This document shows positions 14,205-17,317 of a stretch of DNA of 17,317 nt, piece by piece. Both the position numbers and the translations under genes were made by a program. Within the stretch, counting starts at the first letter, position 1. Each line of letters begins with the position of its first letter. Under the pieces are notes generated by a model. That model saw nothing but the letters and a program-made list of their open reading frames with translations, did not search any database and had not been told where the DNA came from. The DNA is from DASVNK01 sp964478815 (GTDB taxonomy: Bacteria; Verrucomicrobiota; Verrucomicrobiia; Limisphaerales; SXQI01): positions 1 to 17,317 of the forward strand of contig CAYZKY010000134.1 of assembly GCA_964478815.1 (NCBI GenBank), written 5' to 3'.

Positions 14205-15566
14205 ATGCTGAAGCTCTCCCGCCATTTCCCTCGCCAGGCCAGCCTTCTGGCCGGTCTGGCCGCTTTGTCGTTTGCCCTGCCGTCCGGCCTTGCCGACGAC
14301 TGGCCGCAATGGCTCGGCCCCCGCCGCGATGGCATCTGGCGCGAGACCGGCCTGATCGAGCGCTTCCCGGCTGGCGGTCCCAAGATTCGTTGGCGGACTC
14401 CCGTCGGCGCAGGCTACGCCGGACCGGCGGTGGGGCAGGGGAGGGTCATCCTCATGGACCGGCGCTTGAAGCAGGGAGCCGCCAACCCCGCCAATCCGTT
14501 CGACCGCGGCCAGATTCCCGGCACGGAACGCATTCTGGCCCTTGATTCCCGCACCGGCCAGACCCTCTGGCAGCACGAATACGATTGCGCCTACACCGTC
14601 AGCTACGCTTCCGGTCCGCGCGCCACGCCGGTGATCGATGGCGGCCTCGTCTACGTCCTGGGCGCGGAGGGCAATCTCAAGTGCCTGGACTTCGAGAAAG
14701 GAACCGTCCAGTGGGAGATTGATTTTAATGAAACGTACGGGATGCCCACTCCATTGTGGGGGTTCGCGGGGCATCCGCTGGTCGATGGCCACAAGCTGAT
14801 CTGTCTGGTCGGCGGCGAGAATGCCGTGGCCGTGGCTTTCGACAAGCGCACGGGCCGCGAACTCTGGCGAGCGCTCAATGCCAAGGAGCCCGGTTACGCC
14901 CCTCCCACGATCCTTGAACTGGGCGGACGGCGCGATCTGGTCATCTGGCATCCCGAAGCGGTGAACGGCCTTGATCCCGAAACCGGCCAGGTCCGCTGGT
15001 CGCATCCCTGGAAGATCCAGTCGGCCCTGACCATTTCTACGCCTAAAGTTTGGAACAAAGATCATCTGTTCCTCACCTCCTTCTACAACGGCTCGCTCTT
15101 GCTGAAAGTGGGGGAAAACGCCAAACCCCAAGTCGTCTGGCAGAGCAAAAAAGTCAGCGAGAAGGATACCGATGGTCTCCACAGCATCATGAGCACGCCG
15201 GTGATTGATGGGGATTACGTCTACGGGGTCTGCTCCTACGGCCAATTGCGCGGCCTGAAGATCGCCACCGGCGAGCGACTTTGGGAAACCCTGGAGGTCA
15301 CCACGCCGAAGAATCAACCGATCCGCTGGGCCAACGCCTTTCTCGTCCCGAACGGCGACCGCGTCTGGCTCGCCAACGAGCTGGGCCACCTGATTGTGGC
15401 GCGCCTCACGCCGGAAGGATACCGGGAGCTGGATCGAGTCCGATTGCTCGAACCGACCGATCGCGCCGCCGGCCGGGATGTTGTCTGGTCCCATCCGGCC
15501 TTTGCCGAACAGGCCGTTTTCCTGCGCAACGATCGCGAACTGGTCTGCGTGGACCTAAAAAAGTAA
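14205..15566 (+). CDS. Exported PQQ-like beta-propeller protein (BamB-like)
   Basis: The product has 453 residues. Residues 1-31 are a signal peptide ending near GLADD. The mature protein opens with DWPQWLGPRRDGIWRETG, a sequence typical of secreted PQQ-repeat proteins in Verrucomicrobiota and Planctomycetota. Blades carry the D-x-x-T-G-x-x-x-W signature: ALDSRTGQTLWQ (about 112-123), DFEKGTVQW (162-170), FDKRTGRELW (202-211), LDPETGQVRW (246-255) and KIATGERLW (342-350). The eight-bladed fold is used by BamB in outer-membrane assembly and by quinoprotein dehydrogenases; the latter's catalytic residues are not evident, so a structural or binding role is likelier. It overlaps neither neighbour but is separated by only four bases from the gene before and none from the gene after. 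Confidence 0.88.
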   Translation: MLKLSRHFPRQASLLAGLAALSFALPSGLADDWPQWLGPRRDGIWRETGLIERFPAGGPKIRWRTPVGAGYAGPAVGQGRVILMDRRLKQGAANPANPFDRGQIPGTERILALDSRTGQTLWQHEYDCAYTVSYASGPRATPVIDGGLVYVLGAEGNLKCLDFEKGTVQWEIDFNETYGMPTPLWGFAGHPLVDGHKLICLVGGENAVAVAFDKRTGRELWRALNAKEPGYAPPTILELGGRRDLVIWHPEAVNGLDPETGQVRWSHPWKIQSALTISTPKVWNKDHLFLTSFYNGSLLLKVGENAKPQVVWQSKKVSEKDTDGLHSIMSTPVIDGDYVYGVCSYGQLRGLKIATGERLWETLEVTTPKNQPIRWANAFLVPNGDRVWLANELGHLIVARLTPEGYRELDRVRLLEPTDRAAGRDVVWSHPAFAEQAVFLRNDRELVCVDLKK

Positions 15567-16052
15567 GTGGCTCAGGAGAATTTACCGAAAATCCTGCTGA
15601 CCGGCTTCGCGATCGCCCTGGCGGTCTACGCGCTGGCCTTCGGCTGCGATTCGCACCTGCGCCAGCGCAAAGGCCCTTGGGAAGTGGAGTTTCAGGTCGC
15701 CACCAATGGTGAACCATCATTGGCCGTCCGGCACGCGATGCTCGGCATCTCGAATATCGTAATCACCTTCTCCGGCGAAAAAGCGACCAATGTGGCCGGA
15801 TCCGTCCGCTTCGATGCGCCTCTCCGTCCGGTGCCTTTTGGCAAGATTAAATTCGAGGACCTCACCTACCTCCCCGGCAGCGTCGTCCTCGAAGCTTTCG
15901 GCCATGAAGTCGAACTGCTGCCTCGCACCCTTTACCTCAACAAAAGCGAGCACCCCTGGATCGCCGGCACCAATTACCTCCTCACCGCCGCCGACAAACT
16001 CCCTCCCGAACGCCTCGCCGAACCCTCTCGCAAAAAGAAACGCGGGCCGTAA
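15567..16052 (+). CDS. Small membrane-anchored protein, unknown function
   Basis: The product has 161 residues from a GTG that directly abuts the TAA of the beta-propeller gene (TAAGTG), so translation is probably coupled by re-initiation. Residues 8-27 form a hydrophobic segment (ILLTGFAIALAVYALAFG) followed by Cys27; the lipobox is poor (A-F-G-C), so an uncleaved anchor is likelier than a lipoprotein. The rest is beta-rich (WEVEFQVATNGEPSLAV, GISNIVITFSG) and ends in a basic tail, SRKKKRGP. Being joined to the beta-propeller, it may be its membrane partner; that is inference. I do not recognise a family. Coding strand is C-rich like other plus-strand genes in this half. Confidence 0.75.
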   Translation: MAQENLPKILLTGFAIALAVYALAFGCDSHLRQRKGPWEVEFQVATNGEPSLAVRHAMLGISNIVITFSGEKATNVAGSVRFDAPLRPVPFGKIKFEDLTYLPGSVVLEAFGHEVELLPRTLYLNKSEHPWIAGTNYLLTAADKLPPERLAEPSRKKKRGP

Positions 16053-16087
16053 CGCGTGGTCAGCGCCGCCGCTCAGTCAACTCCTGC

Positions 16088-17203
16088 TTATCGACCGAGA
16101 ATCGTCTTCAGCGCCTCCAGCACCAGCCGCACATTGGCTTCGGTGGCCGTCTCGCCCATCAGGCCGATGCGCCAGATCTTGCCCTTGAGCGGCCCGAGCC
16201 CCGCGCCGACCTCGATCCCATACTCGGTCAGCAACCGTTTGCGGACACCGGCTTCATCCACTCCTTCGGGCACGGTCACCGCGTTCAACTGCCAGAGCTG
16301 ATGTCCTTCCTGCGAAGCGAGTTTCAACCCCAGTTTCGCCAGCCCTTGCTTCAGCAGTTCGTGCATTTGCTGATGCCGCCGCCATCGGTTCTCGAGACCT
16401 TCCAAATGCACCAAGCGCAAGGCCTCGTGAAAACCGTAATTCATCGAGATCGGCGCCGTATGATGGTACACGCGTTCCTGCCCCCAATACGACGAGAGCA
16501 GGTTCACATCCAGGTACCAGCTCTGCACCTTGTGCTTCCGCTGCCGGGCCGCCGCCAAAGCTTGCGGGCCGAACGACACCGGCGAAAGCCCCGGAGGGCA
16601 GCTCAGGCATTTCTGCGTGCCGCTGTAAGCCGCATCCACCCGCCATTCATCTAATCGCACCGGGCAACCCGCCAGCGAAGTCACCGTATCGAGCACGAGC
16701 AACGCCCCGGCGTCATGCACGATGCGCGAAATTTCCTCCACCGGCGTCAGCGCCCCGGTCGAAGTCTCTGCATGCACGATGCCCACCACCTTCGGCTTCG
16801 CGCTCTTCACGGCATCGGCCACCTTCTGCGCCTCGATGATCTGCCCCCACGGCGCTTCCACTTTCGTGACCTTCGCCCCGCAACGTTCCGCCACCTCCGC
16901 CATCCGTCCGCCGAAAACGCCGTTGACCCCCACCACGACGCTGTCGCCGGGCTCGATCAGGTTCACGAGGCAAAATTCCATCCCCGCGCTGCCCGTGCCG
17001 CTGACGGGAAAAGTCATCTCGTTCTGCGTGAGGAAAACGCCCCGCAGCATGCCCTTGATCTCCTCCATCATCTGCACGAACACCGGGTCCAGGTGCCCGA
17101 GGAGCGGCTGCGCCATCGCTTCCAGCACGGTCGGCGCGACCTCGCTCGGCCCCGGCCCCATCAACACGCGCTTCGGCGCGACGAATCGTTTCGGAATATC
17201 CAT
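16088..17203 (-). CDS. Class V aminotransferase, alanine-glyoxylate / serine-pyruvate type
   Basis: The product has 371 residues, normal for the family. The PLP lysine is Lys198 in AAYSGTQKCLSCPPGLSPVSF, equivalent to SGSQK-A-PPG in alanine-glyoxylate aminotransferase. MGPGPSEV (15-22), HLDPVF (37-42), FPVSGTGSAGME (65-76; cofactor phosphate region) and Asp162 in LVLDTVTSLAG (PLP-ring Asp) also match. Near the C-terminus, GIEVGAGLGPLKGKIWRIGLMG is the usual substrate-carboxylate region. Expected reactions are transamination of alanine or serine with glyoxylate or pyruvate, in glycine/serine or photorespiration-type metabolism; the true substrates cannot be told from sequence. The ATG at 17203 is preferred to one 12 codons upstream because the conserved family start (PKRFVAPKRVLMGPGP) follows it. 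It ends 35 bp from the convergent gene. Confidence 0.93.
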   Translation of the reverse strand: MDIPKRFVAPKRVLMGPGPSEVAPTVLEAMAQPLLGHLDPVFVQMMEEIKGMLRGVFLTQNEMTFPVSGTGSAGMEFCLVNLIEPGDSVVVGVNGVFGGRMAEVAERCGAKVTKVEAPWGQIIEAQKVADAVKSAKPKVVGIVHAETSTGALTPVEEISRIVHDAGALLVLDTVTSLAGCPVRLDEWRVDAAYSGTQKCLSCPPGLSPVSFGPQALAAARQRKHKVQSWYLDVNLLSSYWGQERVYHHTAPISMNYGFHEALRLVHLEGLENRWRRHQQMHELLKQGLAKLGLKLASQEGHQLWQLNAVTVPEGVDEAGVRKRLLTEYGIEVGAGLGPLKGKIWRIGLMGETATEANVRLVLEALKTILGR

Positions 17204-17210
17204 CGACCCC

Positions 17211-17239
17211 AGCGTACGAACCTGTCCGCCGCCCGGCAA
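17211..17239 (-). promoter_or_regulatory. Candidate aminotransferase promoter, apparently leaderless
   Basis: On the minus strand TTGCCG (17234-17239) and TACGCT (17211-17216) are 17 bp apart, and TACGCT ends seven bases before the ATG at 17203. The -10 match is weak, but the layout copies that in front of trpD (TACGAT, seven bases, ATG). The rest of 17217-17317 shows no other gene. Confidence 0.3.
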
Positions 17240-17317
17240 TGCTTAATTCCGGCAGCGCGCCCGGCGAATTGAATCAAAATATTTGTTACCCGGGCGGGTG
17301 GCTGGAGGGAGAGGAAA

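Noticed and set aside
1..17317. CRISPR arrays, tRNA or rRNA genes, intact insertion sequences, toxin-antitoxin or defence systems
   Set aside because: I looked on both strands and saw no spaced repeats, cloverleaf-like segments, transposase motifs or known defence domains other than the non-functional ATPase fragment.

Overview
This 17.3 kb window is GC-rich bacterial chromosome. It most resembles Verrucomicrobiota, or a related member of the Planctomycetota-Verrucomicrobiota group. The pointers are a secreted isochorismatase-like protein with an NPCBM domain, a BamB-like PQQ-repeat protein, a DUF5069-like protein, a PEP-CTERM-type exported protein, and 9-bp-period intergenic repeats. This assignment is by family recognition; no rRNA or tRNA gene is present to test it.

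Layout, left to right. 1-286: intergenic DNA with two short tandem arrays of 9-bp period. 287-4282 (+): an anchored BON-domain protein, an exported isochorismatase/chitobiase-C/NPCBM protein, and an exported coiled-coil + TPR protein. 4295-7059 (-): a tight operon of rmuC, a PPK2-family polyphosphate phosphotransferase, and a small unrecognised protein. 7187-11622 (+): trpD, overlapping by ATGA the gene for a 1131-residue exported protein with a predicted alpha/alpha-toroid region. 11623-13672: a compositionally different, gene-poor stretch holding a PEP-CTERM-like protein, a decayed DUF4143-type ATPase fragment and short repeats. 13673-16052 (+): a compact operon of a DUF5069-like protein, a BamB-like beta-propeller and a small membrane-anchored protein. 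16088-17203 (-): a class V alanine-glyoxylate/serine-pyruvate-type aminotransferase.

Most of the plus-strand products carry a signal peptide or membrane anchor, so the window is rich in envelope and surface functions. The housekeeping genes are trpD (tryptophan synthesis), rmuC (genome maintenance), ppk2 (polyphosphate-nucleotide metabolism) and the glyoxylate aminotransferase. I found no defence system, CRISPR array, intact mobile element or obvious secondary-metabolite cluster.

The signals most worth a second look are: (i) -10-like TANNNT elements 6-9 nt upstream of several start codons that have poor Shine-Dalgarno sites, suggesting leaderless mRNAs; (ii) the isochorismatase-like protein, which keeps the Asp and Cys but seems to lack the catalytic Lys and has a Cys cluster; (iii) the trpD-coupled giant exported protein; (iv) the decayed ATPase, with two compensating frameshifts and a nonsense codon; and (v) a change of G/C strand bias across the window that does not follow gene orientation.
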